41,748 bases of DNA from a virus. Numbering within the stretch: position 1 is the stretch's first letter; the number at the start of each line of letters is the position of its first letter. Below, piece by piece: positions 7,642-16,516 of this stretch. Made by a program: the position numbers and the translations under genes. The stretch is taken from the IMG/VR virus record IMGVR_UViG_3300038696_000127, positions 1 to 41,748 of that record. The stretch is one strand, 5' to 3'. The notes beneath the pieces are model-generated. The model had not been told where the DNA came from, did no database searches, and saw only the letters and a list, made by a program, of their open reading frames with translations.

Positions 7642-8904
7642 ATGAGCAACGACGCAAACGACATCGACACTTCAGCATTCGGACTCCCCACCGGAGTCAA
7701 CAGCGACCCCGACGTGCGCGGCGCAGGGTTCATGTACGCAGCCGACGACCTCGCTGTGGACGAGAACGACCCGATCTACCAGGCGACCGTGAAGGCATGG
7801 CGCGACCAGCACGGCGAACTCCCGCCCACTCCCGGCACCGAGGAACGTCCCGTCGAGATGCGCGTGGACGCCGAGGCCGACGACGCGACCGACGCGACCG
7901 ACGCGACCGACGCGACCGATGACGACCCGTCGTTTGAAGACGCACTCTCCGACGCCGCCAGCACCCCCGCTCCCACTGATACTCCACCATCCGACGTCAC
8001 CGACGACGCTGACGATTCCCCTGCACCTTCCGATCTGACGTTCAACGTGGACGGCCAGGACTTCACCCTCAATTCCGATCAGGCCGAGTATCTGGTACGC
8101 GTCAACTCGTGGCTGGAAGCGATCCCGCAGGAGACCAAGGCGCAGTGGTCGGGGATCGAACAGGGCACGCACGTCGCCATCACCGCCGAGGAATACCAGC
8201 GCTTGCAACAGGCCGCTCAGCAGCCTCAGCAGCAGCGCCCACCTCGCGCTCCCGACCTCGATGATCTCGACGCCGACCAGATCGAGTACATCCGCTCGCT
8301 GGAAGCGCGCACCACTCCCGCCGATCGCGCACCGTCCTACGACACCCCCGGTCAGCCGCAGCAGCAGCCTCAGCAGCATCAGCAGCAGCCGGACTCCATC
8401 GAGATCGCAGCAGCAGCACGCCACCAGGCGGAGCGCCAGCAGCAGATGATGACGGAACTCTCCACGACGAACCAGACGTACCAGGAGAAGTACCAGCTCA
8501 GCGATGAGCAGATGACGCGCCTCAGCGAAGTCACCGCACGACTCCAGGTCATTCCGCAGCTCACGCGTCAGCGCACGCAGTATTCACCGACCGGGCGCGT
8601 CATTCACGAAGCGCCATTCGGTCAGGTCGTGGAGCAGGCGTACGACATCGCCATGTCGCAAGATCCAGGACTCCGCCAGATCCGCGACGATCTGGTCTAC
8701 AATCAGCGCGTGGCAGCAGACGCACATCGAAACGCTGCTACGAATGCCAAGAAAGCGAAGGCCGGAACTCTGGCCTCGACGCCATCTGCTGCCGTACCAG
8801 CGAACGGGAAGGGACCACAAATCTCCCCCGACAACAAGATGGACCTACAAGCAACTTCAGCAGCCATCGCAGATGCGTTGTCGAAGATGTCTGAACAGTC
8901 CTGA
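7642..8904 (+). CDS. Scaffold-like protein
   Basis: This 420-aa protein lies immediately before the major capsid gene. It is acidic at the N-terminus, contains a short DAT tandem run near residue 78, Asp/Pro-rich disordered stretches, and Gln-rich helical segments from about residue 170 (QQAAQQPQQQRPP, HQAERQQQMMTEL) ending in a Lys-containing C-terminus. Low complexity, predicted coiled coil, charge and position fit an internal scaffold that guides procapsid assembly. No protease motif is visible. The start has a GGA ribosome site. Confidence 0.75.
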   Translation: MSNDANDIDTSAFGLPTGVNSDPDVRGAGFMYAADDLAVDENDPIYQATVKAWRDQHGELPPTPGTEERPVEMRVDAEADDATDATDATDATDDDPSFEDALSDAASTPAPTDTPPSDVTDDADDSPAPSDLTFNVDGQDFTLNSDQAEYLVRVNSWLEAIPQETKAQWSGIEQGTHVAITAEEYQRLQQAAQQPQQQRPPRAPDLDDLDADQIEYIRSLEARTTPADRAPSYDTPGQPQQQPQQHQQQPDSIEIAAAARHQAERQQQMMTELSTTNQTYQEKYQLSDEQMTRLSEVTARLQVIPQLTRQRTQYSPTGRVIHEAPFGQVVEQAYDIAMSQDPGLRQIRDDLVYNQRVAADAHRNAATNAKKAKAGTLASTPSAAVPANGKGPQISPDNKMDLQATSAAIADALSKMSEQS

Positions 8905-8949
8905 CCCGCATCCAAACGAAGTGCCAGGCACGGCAGAAAGGAATACTCC

Positions 8950-9945
8950 ATGACAGCAATTGGAGCCAACACGATCACGTCGATCGCCCGGCATTTCATC
9001 ATGCCTCAGATCACGGATCAAATCTACGCAAGCAACGTCTTGCTCTACCGCTTGATGAAGGGCAACAAGCGAATGGTTCAGGGAGGCACGCAGATCGAAG
9101 TGCCCCTCATGTACCAGCGTTTCAACACAGGTGGCGCGTACTCGGGCTACGACGTGTTCGACACGACCCCGCACGACACCGTGCGCAACGCCGTGTTCAA
9201 CTGGAAGCAGCACCAGGTTTCCTGGTCTGTCGACGGTCTCACGATGCTCAAGGCCGATTCGCCGCTCGCGATCGCCAACTTCCTCACCCTTCAGTCGCAG
9301 CAGGCGTACATGGAGATGGCGGAGAACCTGGCGGTCGGCTTGTTTGGTGACGGCACCGGCACGACCACCTCGCCCAAGGATCTCGACGGGCTCAGCGGCA
9401 TCGTCGGAACCGGCTCCAGCATCGGCAACCAGAACTACGGCGGGCTCGACCGCACCACGCTCCCGTGGTGGGACTCCAGTGTCACCGGTATCGCTGCCAC
9501 GCAGACGATGAGCAACGCCAACCTGATGTCCGCGTTTACCGCGGCTCAGCGCGGTGGTCAGACCCCCACGCTCATCGTGTCCGGCCAGGACCAGTGGAAC
9601 CGCTACTGGGCGCTCGACCAGTCAGCGGTCGATTACAGCCGTCAGCCGCAGGGTCACGACTCGTTGCTCAAGAGCGCCGGGTTCACGAACCTGTTGTTCA
9701 ACAACGTGCCGTGGGTCAGCGACAGCCACGTCACCCAGAACGTGGTCGGTGCCAGCACCTCTCGCGTGTACATGCTGAACGAGAACTTCCTGCACTGGAT
9801 CGTCTCGCCTCGGGCCGACTTCTACTTGAAGCCGTTCCAGGAGCCCCACAACCAAGACGCGATGGTCGCCTCCCTCCTGTGGGCAGGCAACCTCGTGTGC
9901 AGCAACCCTGACCAGCAGGGTGGAGTCTTCAACTACAACGCGTGA
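8950..9945 (+). CDS. Major capsid protein (HK97-fold type)
   Basis: This 331-aa protein begins with MTAIGANTITSIARHFIMPQI and continues with segments typical of HK97-fold coat proteins of this length: GGTQIEVPLMYQ, an acidic/aromatic E-loop-like region, a long spine-helix region (residues 98-135, SPLAIANFLTLQSQQAYMEM), and a C-terminal strand set ending near FNYNA. It follows the scaffold, has a good ribosome site (AAAGGAA), and precedes a decoration-type gene. There is no N-terminal delta domain, in agreement with a separate scaffold. Confidence 0.85.
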   Translation: MTAIGANTITSIARHFIMPQITDQIYASNVLLYRLMKGNKRMVQGGTQIEVPLMYQRFNTGGAYSGYDVFDTTPHDTVRNAVFNWKQHQVSWSVDGLTMLKADSPLAIANFLTLQSQQAYMEMAENLAVGLFGDGTGTTTSPKDLDGLSGIVGTGSSIGNQNYGGLDRTTLPWWDSSVTGIAATQTMSNANLMSAFTAAQRGGQTPTLIVSGQDQWNRYWALDQSAVDYSRQPQGHDSLLKSAGFTNLLFNNVPWVSDSHVTQNVVGASTSRVYMLNENFLHWIVSPRADFYLKPFQEPHNQDAMVASLLWAGNLVCSNPDQQGGVFNYNA

Positions 9946-9976
9946 GCACCACGCGAGAAAGGAATGGTGACCAGCC

Positions 9977-10498
9977 ATGACGACTGGAATCCTCCGCAAT
10001 CCCAACGGTGCACACCGCACCGTGTCCGACTTCACGACCGGCCAGGACGATGACGGCAACGATCTCGTCCTGTCCGATCAGAGCGTCGAATCCTTCCAGG
10101 CTGGTGGCACCATCCTGGTCGGGAATGCGCTCATGTTGGTCGCGCCGACTACCACGACAGGTCCGACTGTCGTGGCGATGACCGCAGCCGTCACCGCTGC
10201 CGACTCGTGGCGATTCCTCGGCGTGGCTCTGGAAGCCGCAATTACCGGCGAACAGTGCCGTGTTTGCACCAAGGGCATCGTGCGAGTTCTGCACGACAGC
10301 GCCTTCGACCCCGCGGCGTATGACTTGCTCATCGCACCGGGCACCACCACAGGTGAGTTCGATGGCGTCGCAGGCCCAGCAACCGACGACGACGTGATCG
10401 TCGGGTACTACCTGTCGGGTACCGACGCCGGAACCGTGGACACGGCACTTGCGATGGTCGACACCGCAGTTGTCGTCCGCTTCGAAGCTGGCGCGTAA
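9977..10498 (+). CDS. Probable capsid decoration/cement protein
   Basis: This 173-aa protein follows the coat gene with its own ribosome site (AAAGGAA). It is composed of beta strands separated by Thr/Gly/Ala turns, for example TVVAMTAAVTAADSWRFLGV and DDDVIVGYYLSG. Composition, length and position match DUF2190-like capsid cement proteins, which bind the outer capsid surface. The assignment is by pattern and context and needs a profile search. Confidence 0.6.
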   Translation: MTTGILRNPNGAHRTVSDFTTGQDDDGNDLVLSDQSVESFQAGGTILVGNALMLVAPTTTTGPTVVAMTAAVTAADSWRFLGVALEAAITGEQCRVCTKGIVRVLHDSAFDPAAYDLLIAPGTTTGEFDGVAGPATDDDVIVGYYLSGTDAGTVDTALAMVDTAVVVRFEAGA

Positions 10499-10550
10499 TC
10501 AGCCTCCGCGCTCCCCGTCCGTGCAGCCGTGCAGGGGTAGCCGGGTGATT

Positions 10551-10594
10551 GGAGCCCCATTGCGTTCTTCTGGTGGAGAACACAGTGGGGCTCC
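10551..10594 (+). terminator. Terminator after capsid genes, with a second hairpin at 10600-10620
   Basis: GGAGCCCCATTG (10551-10562) pairs with CAGTGGGGCTCC (10583-10594) with one mismatch, and an inner GTTCT/AGAAC stem extends it. Five nt later a second hairpin has GGAGC and GCTCC arms (10604-10615) around a three-base loop. There is no U-tract, as is usual in actinobacteria. It separates the capsid genes from the tail genes. Confidence 0.75.
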
Positions 10595-10636
10595 GTCGCG
10601 TCAGGAGCATTGCTCCCGACACCTTCATTCGCGTAC

Positions 10637-10642
10637 TAGAGT
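10637..10642 (+). promoter_or_regulatory. -10 box (TAGAGT) restarting tail-gene transcription
   Basis: TAGAGT lies 17 nt after the double hairpin and 43 nt before ATG 10685. It is identical to the portal -10 box. Unlike that one, this promoter has a leader with a Shine-Dalgarno sequence (AGGAGAAA). A clear -35 is not seen. Confidence 0.4.
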
Positions 10643-10684
10643 GATATCGCATCCCTGCACCGAAACTCAACAGGAGAAACCATC

Positions 10685-11371
10685 ATGCCAGACTTCGTGA
10701 AACTCGTGAACGAGAGCACCAAGCCGTTCGACTTCCACCAAAGCAATGCGCGCCGCATCATCGACCCCGGTGAGGACGTCATCGTTCCGTGGAACATCGC
10801 GGTCACGCTGTTCGGACATCCCAACCTGACGGACGTTCCGCCAGCGAACGAGCGCACCAAAATGTACGAGAAGATCCGTTCGCGCCACAACTACTCAGCG
10901 GGGCTGATGACCGAATCGGAATGGGAGAATGTTCGCCCGCGCATCACCGTCTACGATCTGGAGCGCGATACCGAGGTCATCATGTTGATCGATGACCCCG
11001 AGGGCAACCACATGCACACGGCACCGGATCTCACCGCGTCGGGCAAGAAGCAGGACGCGGACGCCCTCATGCGTCAGATCGCGACGCTCACTAAGCAGGT
11101 CGAGAAGCTGATCGCCGGGAGCCAGGCAGGCCCGCAGGAAGCAGCGCAGGGTAACACCGCCTCACCGACTGCCGTCGAGGACGGGCCAGGCACCAAGCAG
11201 CGTGACGCTCCCGTGGGGATCGATGACGCGTTCAACATCCCGACCGCTGACGACACGCCGGTCACCGCTGACGAACCGCAGTCAGTCACCGTGGGCGAGG
11301 ACGCACCTCCGTCGAGTAACACCGCTCCCGCGAAGAAGATCGCCGCCAAGAAGGTCGCCGCGAAGAAGTGA
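10685..11371 (+). CDS. Hypothetical virion-block protein with lysine-alanine tail
   Basis: This 228-aa protein has an N-terminal domain of about 110 residues (MPDFVKLVNESTKPFDFHQS), a helical linker at 115-145 (DADALMRQIATLTKQVEKLI), a disordered Asp/Pro/Thr stretch, and a final AKKIAAKKVAAKK tail. Head proteins starting with a similar FVKLVN-type motif occur after coat genes of other phages, but I cannot name the family. A strong ribosome site (CAGGAGAAA) supports the start. The next gene starts at the overlapping GTGA. Confidence 0.7.
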   Translation: MPDFVKLVNESTKPFDFHQSNARRIIDPGEDVIVPWNIAVTLFGHPNLTDVPPANERTKMYEKIRSRHNYSAGLMTESEWENVRPRITVYDLERDTEVIMLIDDPEGNHMHTAPDLTASGKKQDADALMRQIATLTKQVEKLIAGSQAGPQEAAQGNTASPTAVEDGPGTKQRDAPVGIDDAFNIPTADDTPVTADEPQSVTVGEDAPPSSNTAPAKKIAAKKVAAKK

Positions 11372-11676
11372 CTGAGATCAAGGTGCCTCTCGCGCAGCAG
11401 GCGATCGATCGATACAACGTCGCGTCGCGTGAACTCTCCGCTCTGCATCGTGAGCGTGGGGATCTCCAGGCCGCAGCGATAGAAGCACGCGTCGGTGGGT
11501 ACCAGCAGGCGATCTCGGAGGGGAGTACGGTTTCGGATGCGCGGCACGCTGCCGATCTTGCATCGAAGCATCTCTCCACCGAGATCGCCAAACTCGACGG
11601 GGAGATCGACGGGCTCAGTGTTGAGCTTCGATACCTAGATCAATTACTCGCCCATTTGAGGGGAAGCAATGCGTGA
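11368..11676 (+). CDS. Small coiled-coil protein
   Basis: This 102-aa protein starts at GTG 11368, overlapping the previous stop as GTGA. Almost the whole length is helical with heptad-like spacing (QQAIDRYNVASRELSALHRE and KLDGEIDGLSVELRYLDQLL). It probably dimerises. It may be a head-tail or assembly factor, inferred from its place between capsid and tail genes. Its stop overlaps the following ATG by 8 nt. Confidence 0.65.
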   Translation: MTEIKVPLAQQAIDRYNVASRELSALHRERGDLQAAAIEARVGGYQQAISEGSTVSDARHAADLASKHLSTEIAKLDGEIDGLSVELRYLDQLLAHLRGSNA

Positions 11677-13564
11677 AGAAGCACAGTTCATCGAGGTCAC
11701 CGACTTCTCCCCCGGCATCTTCTCGGACTACCACTTCGGCTCAGGGCGCACAGTGGTCGAGACACAAGAGGGCTCGATCTTCGCCGGGAACGGGGCGGCG
11801 ACCGTCGAGAACACGGAGCGATGCTGTGCCGACCGAACCGGCGCTCTGGTCCCGTTACCAAAGCTGATCCAGGGCAAGACATCCGACCTTCTCCCGACGT
11901 CGGACAACGACTCGGCCAACTACCTTCCTGGCGTGCAAGAGAACTTCTTGCTCGACGGCTACGTGCGTGGCGAGATGTTCGTGTACGGCGACGAGATAGC
12001 GGACGACGATGACCGCGCTGGTGTGTACACGATGTACGGGTTTCCGTACGATCCCGGCAATGCAGGCGTTGCTTACTGGACTGTCTTCGCGCAGCTTCAC
12101 CGCCTGTTTGAATCCGCCACGGCGCAGCATGATCTCATGTATGCACGATGCCTGGCGTCAATGAACTCGTTCACTGCGTCGAACATCCAGATCGGCGCAG
12201 GCAACTTCATCCCATTCCGCGTGCGCATCTCTATCGAGGACGCACGCACCGACGACTGCGTGGCGTGGGTTGCGTTCGGCTCACCAGGCTGGTCGGACAC
12301 CTCGGGCGAGTGGGCGTCAGGGACGATCGGTGGCGTGCAGCTCGCACTCACCGACTACGACACGTACACCAACAACCAGTATCCCGGCAACTTCAAGCGA
12401 GTCATCGGCATCTTCCCCAACCCGACCGACAACAACCAAACCGACTCAGGGTTCCTCGGTGGCTCCCACGACGGGCCGACTGACCAGACGTTCCCGCGCG
12501 CCTGCCATCTCGTTGCTCACCAGGGCCGCATGGTTGCCACGACACGCGGTCCGAAGCGCGTTGGCAAGAACGCCACACCCGGCGACCTGTGGGGCATCCT
12601 CTCGGAGTCCGTGACCTACTCTCCGGTGCAGGACTTCTACGGCGAACTCGGGTTCGGCTGCTTCGAAACAGCACAGTTCGGTGAGGAGAAGCCGTTCCGC
12701 TCGGGCACGGTCGCCAGCATCACCGCCGATGAAATCATCTTCATCAAGGACGCGCAAGGAGCGATCCTGGTGCGTGGCGATCTCGACAACCCGACTGTCG
12801 TGCAGCTCCCCTACGTCGAAAGCACGCACGGCGCTCACTCGATCCCGGCCAAGACCAATTTCGGGCTTGTCTACGGCACAGCGAACGGCGTGTACGTGTG
12901 GGAGGGCGGCGAGTCGTCGCGTCACATCTCCCCGCAGATGGAAGGCTGGTTCTGGAATCACGACACGACGCTCGATTACCTCGGCAACCGTGGCCGCTTC
13001 GCGTGGTGGAACCCGTGGGTGGTGGCACCGAACAACTTCTTGCACGACTCGCGTTCGGGGTCGTGGTGGCGGATCGATTCACCGGCCAACACGAACGTCA
13101 GTTGCTCGGTGGCCGACGTGATCAACTCCAGCAACCGGCTGTACCTGTTCCCGCACAAGCTCGACGGCGACGACTCACCGATGTGGTACACCGCCACTCC
13201 CGAGACGCTGGCCGACACGTACACGTGGCAGTCTCAGCCGCTCGTGGAAACCCGCACGCGCAAGATGACAGTGCACGAAATCCACCTCATGGCGACACCG
13301 GCTGCTGCCGTCGCCGCGACCGTCACGGTCACCCTCAGCGGATTCGACCACGACGGCACGCCAGTCACACCCGTAGCGACGACCTTCACACTGGCCGCGA
13401 ACACAAACCCGCAGATGCTCCACAAGGACGTCGTGACAAACTTCCAGGCAACGCACATCAGCATGCGCATCGAGGCGAACAGCAACAACACGTCGGAACC
13501 GGCACCGAAGATCCACGCTGTCTCGCTCGCCACCGGCACACGAGCAAGGATTCAGAAGTCGTGA
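11669..13564 (+). CDS. Tail nozzle/stopper-type beta-rich protein
   Basis: This 631-aa protein begins with FIEVTDFSPGIFSDYH, followed by a CCADRTGALVPLPKL motif, a pattern typical of podovirus tail proteins with a beta-propeller. Later parts repeat blade-like strand sets (GVYVWEGGESSRHISP, SNRLYLFPHKLDG) and end in an immunoglobulin-like beta domain (residues 510-631). In the absence of any tail-tube or tape-measure gene, a nozzle or hub protein below the adaptor, as T7 gp12, is the best reading. A GGGGAA ribosome site precedes the ATG. Confidence 0.6.
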   Translation: MREEAQFIEVTDFSPGIFSDYHFGSGRTVVETQEGSIFAGNGAATVENTERCCADRTGALVPLPKLIQGKTSDLLPTSDNDSANYLPGVQENFLLDGYVRGEMFVYGDEIADDDDRAGVYTMYGFPYDPGNAGVAYWTVFAQLHRLFESATAQHDLMYARCLASMNSFTASNIQIGAGNFIPFRVRISIEDARTDDCVAWVAFGSPGWSDTSGEWASGTIGGVQLALTDYDTYTNNQYPGNFKRVIGIFPNPTDNNQTDSGFLGGSHDGPTDQTFPRACHLVAHQGRMVATTRGPKRVGKNATPGDLWGILSESVTYSPVQDFYGELGFGCFETAQFGEEKPFRSGTVASITADEIIFIKDAQGAILVRGDLDNPTVVQLPYVESTHGAHSIPAKTNFGLVYGTANGVYVWEGGESSRHISPQMEGWFWNHDTTLDYLGNRGRFAWWNPWVVAPNNFLHDSRSGSWWRIDSPANTNVSCSVADVINSSNRLYLFPHKLDGDDSPMWYTATPETLADTYTWQSQPLVETRTRKMTVHEIHLMATPAAAVAATVTVTLSGFDHDGTPVTPVATTFTLAANTNPQMLHKDVVTNFQATHISMRIEANSNNTSEPAPKIHAVSLATGTRARIQKS

Positions 13565-15804
13565 CACAATTCAGCGCCCGCCGCCATCGCCTCGCGCTTC
13601 CCCCGGTCCCGCCAACTGACGACCCTGCCACCATCAAGCGGGCGATGGACGACATGCGTCGGCTCGTGCAAGACGAGTTCAACCGGCTTGCCACCGACTT
13701 CTACGATTTCAAGAAGACCACGTACGAGGCGGCAATCATCCCGTTGCGTGGCGTCGCGAACATCGCCACCGTGGTCGATGAGTTCTCGGTGCAGGCGACG
13801 TGGGAGAACCCGCAGCAGGTCGAGATCACCCCGACGCACGTGCGCATCCGCATCTTGGAAATCTCACCGAACGACTTTGCGGAGTACACGTACCCGATCA
13901 ACTCGTGGGAGTTCGACGGGCTGCTCCCTGGCACGCAGTACACGTTGCAGATCCAGCTCGTGGCACGCTTCGAAACCACCGACACCTTCGTCTCGACCAC
14001 ACGCAACTGCCCATCAGTGCCCGTGTTACGAGTGGCCGAGTCCGACATCAAAGCACGCGTGTTCACCACGCCAGCAGGCGTCGGACCGCCGACCGACAAC
14101 GGCACCGACGACGAGCAAGTCGTTTTCACGTTCCCCGACACCGATGGCACACCGGGACCAGCGGCAGGCACCGACTGCTACTGGGGCTACAAGTTCCAAT
14201 ACCGCACCGCGTGCGCGTGGGCTGACACCGCTGTCAGTGAAGTGGAAGTCGACGGCGACATCGGAGACGTGACGGTCGACACTGGAGCGGTGCCGTTCAC
14301 GACGTTCCCCAACACCCTGTTCCGCATGGCGTACCGGGAGATATGCGACGCGGTGGCGGGCGACTGGGTGTACGGCGAATCGTTCATGGCTGTGGACTTC
14401 TCCAACTCCGACTGCCTCGGGATCGTGAAGTCGGCGTCCTACCTCACCACGCCGTTCAGCTCAGCGGATGTGATCGCGCTTCCCGGCGCGTGCCAGGAAG
14501 ACGGCACATGGCTCCAGATCGTGGAGGAACGCACCGAGATCGAGTTCACGCGCGGCACCGGTCTGAAGTGCATGGAGTACATCGACAACGAGTGGACGCT
14601 GATCGGCAAGGACACGTCGCTCGGAGGTGCCGGTCCGGTGTGGCAACCGATGATCTCGGGAAACCTCCCCGCAGTGGGGGCGCTCACGAATACCAACGAC
14701 TTCACTCTCGGGTTTGACGTCAGGTTCCCGATCGCGTACAACACCACAGGCGCACCTCTCACGTCCTACCCCATCATCACCATCGGTGACAAGATCAACG
14801 TTTACTACCTGTCAGCGGGCACGACATTCGAACTCCTCCTCACCGTCCCGCGAGATGGTGGGGGAACGTACAACTTCAGAACAGGCCAGCTTGCCACCGG
14901 TACCTGGCACACGATCTACTACTCCCACGACGTGAGCGAACCCGATGGGCGCGAGCTGTTCGTCGAAGATCTCTCCGTGGCCGTTTCCGCCGACGCCGTG
15001 GACAACGACTTCGATGACATCACCAACGCGGTGCGTGTCAACACGATGCCGCAGATGGAACTCCGCAAGTTCTACATGTGGGATTTCCTGGTTTCGGCAC
15101 CACCTGCCGTTCCACTCCCTGCTTTGCTCACTGCTTGGTATGACGGGTCGCGAGGTACCGTCACTGGCATCACCGAACAGGTCGATGGTGGCGAAGCTGA
15201 GTACCTGAACGCGCCGGTCGCCACCATCGTCGGCCCCGATGGCAAGACGTACCCGCGGTTTCACACCACGGCGACCTTTGATACAGCGTCCGATCCCACC
15301 CCGCCCTCCGGCACTTCCAGAGGGCTCACGGGCAACATCTCCTTGGTGGTCGTGGGTCGCGTACCGAGCACGTTCCCTGGTGGGGGGAGAACATTCATGA
15401 ACAAAGGAACGTTGACAGCGCGCGACGTGGACGTGAGCATCCGAGCAGCCACCGTGGGGATCACCTGGTATAGCACGTCCAACGGCACGAAAGTCAATCG
15501 CTCAAGTTCCCATTCGTTCGCGACAGGTGACTGGTTCTTCGTCGCGTTTGATTCGGACGGGTTCGCGTACCTGCACGACGGGACACAGCTCACGACCTCC
15601 GGACCAGCGACGATCAACGTTTCGGGCAGCTACCGAACAACGACGGGAGCCGTGAACCTCGGCATGTACGGCCCGACCAACCAAGTAGTCAGCCAGGAAT
15701 GGAACGACGGGTGGGGGCACCTCATGTTCTTCGATGGCGACCTCAGTGTGGCGCAAGTCCAAGCAGTCGGCCAGTACTTCACCGATCGCGGATGGACATT
15801 CTGA
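13561..15804 (+). CDS. Tail fibre/receptor-binding protein with FN3-like and LamG-like domains
   Basis: The gene encodes 747 aa starting at GTG 13561, overlapping the previous stop as GTGA; the open frame runs further upstream but only inside the nozzle gene. Domains seen are a helical N-terminal attachment region (20-55), an FN3-like domain at about 65-145 (LLPGTQYTLQIQLVAR), a Cys-containing beta region (160-330), and two concanavalin/LamG-like domains at about 355-500 and 510-747. The last ends with the typical HLMFFDGDLSVAQVQAVGQY strand-helix pattern. LamG domains bind glycans, so this is the likely host-recognition protein. Confidence 0.75.
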   Translation: MTQFSARRHRLALPPVPPTDDPATIKRAMDDMRRLVQDEFNRLATDFYDFKKTTYEAAIIPLRGVANIATVVDEFSVQATWENPQQVEITPTHVRIRILEISPNDFAEYTYPINSWEFDGLLPGTQYTLQIQLVARFETTDTFVSTTRNCPSVPVLRVAESDIKARVFTTPAGVGPPTDNGTDDEQVVFTFPDTDGTPGPAAGTDCYWGYKFQYRTACAWADTAVSEVEVDGDIGDVTVDTGAVPFTTFPNTLFRMAYREICDAVAGDWVYGESFMAVDFSNSDCLGIVKSASYLTTPFSSADVIALPGACQEDGTWLQIVEERTEIEFTRGTGLKCMEYIDNEWTLIGKDTSLGGAGPVWQPMISGNLPAVGALTNTNDFTLGFDVRFPIAYNTTGAPLTSYPIITIGDKINVYYLSAGTTFELLLTVPRDGGGTYNFRTGQLATGTWHTIYYSHDVSEPDGRELFVEDLSVAVSADAVDNDFDDITNAVRVNTMPQMELRKFYMWDFLVSAPPAVPLPALLTAWYDGSRGTVTGITEQVDGGEAEYLNAPVATIVGPDGKTYPRFHTTATFDTASDPTPPSGTSRGLTGNISLVVVGRVPSTFPGGGRTFMNKGTLTARDVDVSIRAATVGITWYSTSNGTKVNRSSSHSFATGDWFFVAFDSDGFAYLHDGTQLTTSGPATINVSGSYRTTTGAVNLGMYGPTNQVVSQEWNDGWGHLMFFDGDLSVAQVQAVGQYFTDRGWTF

Positions 15805-15818
15805 TCGGGCGCGTGAGG

Positions 15819-15824
15819 TAGCAT
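15819..15824 (+). promoter_or_regulatory. -10 box (TAGCAT) of leaderless adaptor promoter
   Basis: TAGCAT is followed by exactly six nt and then ATG 15831, so a transcript starting 7 nt after the box begins at the A of ATG. There is no Shine-Dalgarno sequence. The same TAGCAT-N6-ATG arrangement precedes the gene at 19619. Confidence 0.65.
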
Positions 15825-15830
15825 TCCCCC

Positions 15831-16514
15831 ATGCCCACGACCGTTGCCGCCGCCACCACCACATTGCGCGAACGTCTCGATGAGGCCGTCGCGGCGCAGT
15901 GGACAGACGTGTCGCTGCGTCGGTGGCTGAACGAAGGCATCCGTGACATCGCCCGCCGCACCCGGCATTACTGGGACGTGGACACGATCGATACCGCCGC
16001 GAACGATGGCGAGTACACCGTGGACGATGACGTGCTCCACATCAAGCACGTGTATTTCAACCCCGATGGCGACACCGGCAGACAGATCCCGCTGGAGCCA
16101 CGCGCATTTGAAGCAATGAATCAGGTGTGGTGGGATCGACAAGATCAGGCCGCAGGTTGGCCGACGTTCTTCACCACGTACGGGTACGCACCGACTCTTA
16201 CCATCAAGCTGTACCCGGTGCCATCGTCAGCAGGAACGCTCACCCTGCACGTCATCCGCCTCCCCGCGGAACTCGACGTGACCAGCGGAACGGGCAACAT
16301 CGACATCCCGACCGGATGGCTGGAGATGGCCTACGACTACGCGGAGTACATGGCGTTGCGCAAGGACCGCGATTCCCGCTGGCAGGAAGCATTCCAGATG
16401 TACGAGGCGAAGGTCCAAGGCATCATCGACATGGGTGAGTACATCAACGCACCCGGCGAGTTCGTACCGACCGGCTCAGGGGTTCTTCCGAGCTGGCTGA
16501 CTGATTGGGGCTGA
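15831..16514 (+). CDS. Head-tail adaptor (tail tubular protein A-like)
   Basis: This 227-aa protein has an N-terminal helix-turn-helix-like region LRERLDEAV...LRRWLNEGIRDIARRTRHYWD (residues 11-44). A central beta part follows (VDDDVLHIKHVYF, PTLTIKLYPVPSSAGTLTLHV), then C-terminal helices GWLEMAYDYAEYMALRKD...WQEAFQMYEAKVQGI. This order is typical of T7 gp11/P22 gp4-type adaptors that join portal and tail nozzle. The gene is unusual in lying after the fibre gene. It has a leaderless promoter of its own. Confidence 0.75.
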   Translation: MPTTVAAATTTLRERLDEAVAAQWTDVSLRRWLNEGIRDIARRTRHYWDVDTIDTAANDGEYTVDDDVLHIKHVYFNPDGDTGRQIPLEPRAFEAMNQVWWDRQDQAAGWPTFFTTYGYAPTLTIKLYPVPSSAGTLTLHVIRLPAELDVTSGTGNIDIPTGWLEMAYDYAEYMALRKDRDSRWQEAFQMYEAKVQGIIDMGEYINAPGEFVPTGSGVLPSWLTDWG

Positions 16515-16516
16515 TC

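Noticed and set aside
12898-13560. In-frame upstream extension of the tail fibre gene
   Set aside because: The extension overlaps the nozzle gene over 660 nt, is Arg/His-rich and lacks structure; the GTG at 13561 overlaps the nozzle stop as in other gene pairs here.
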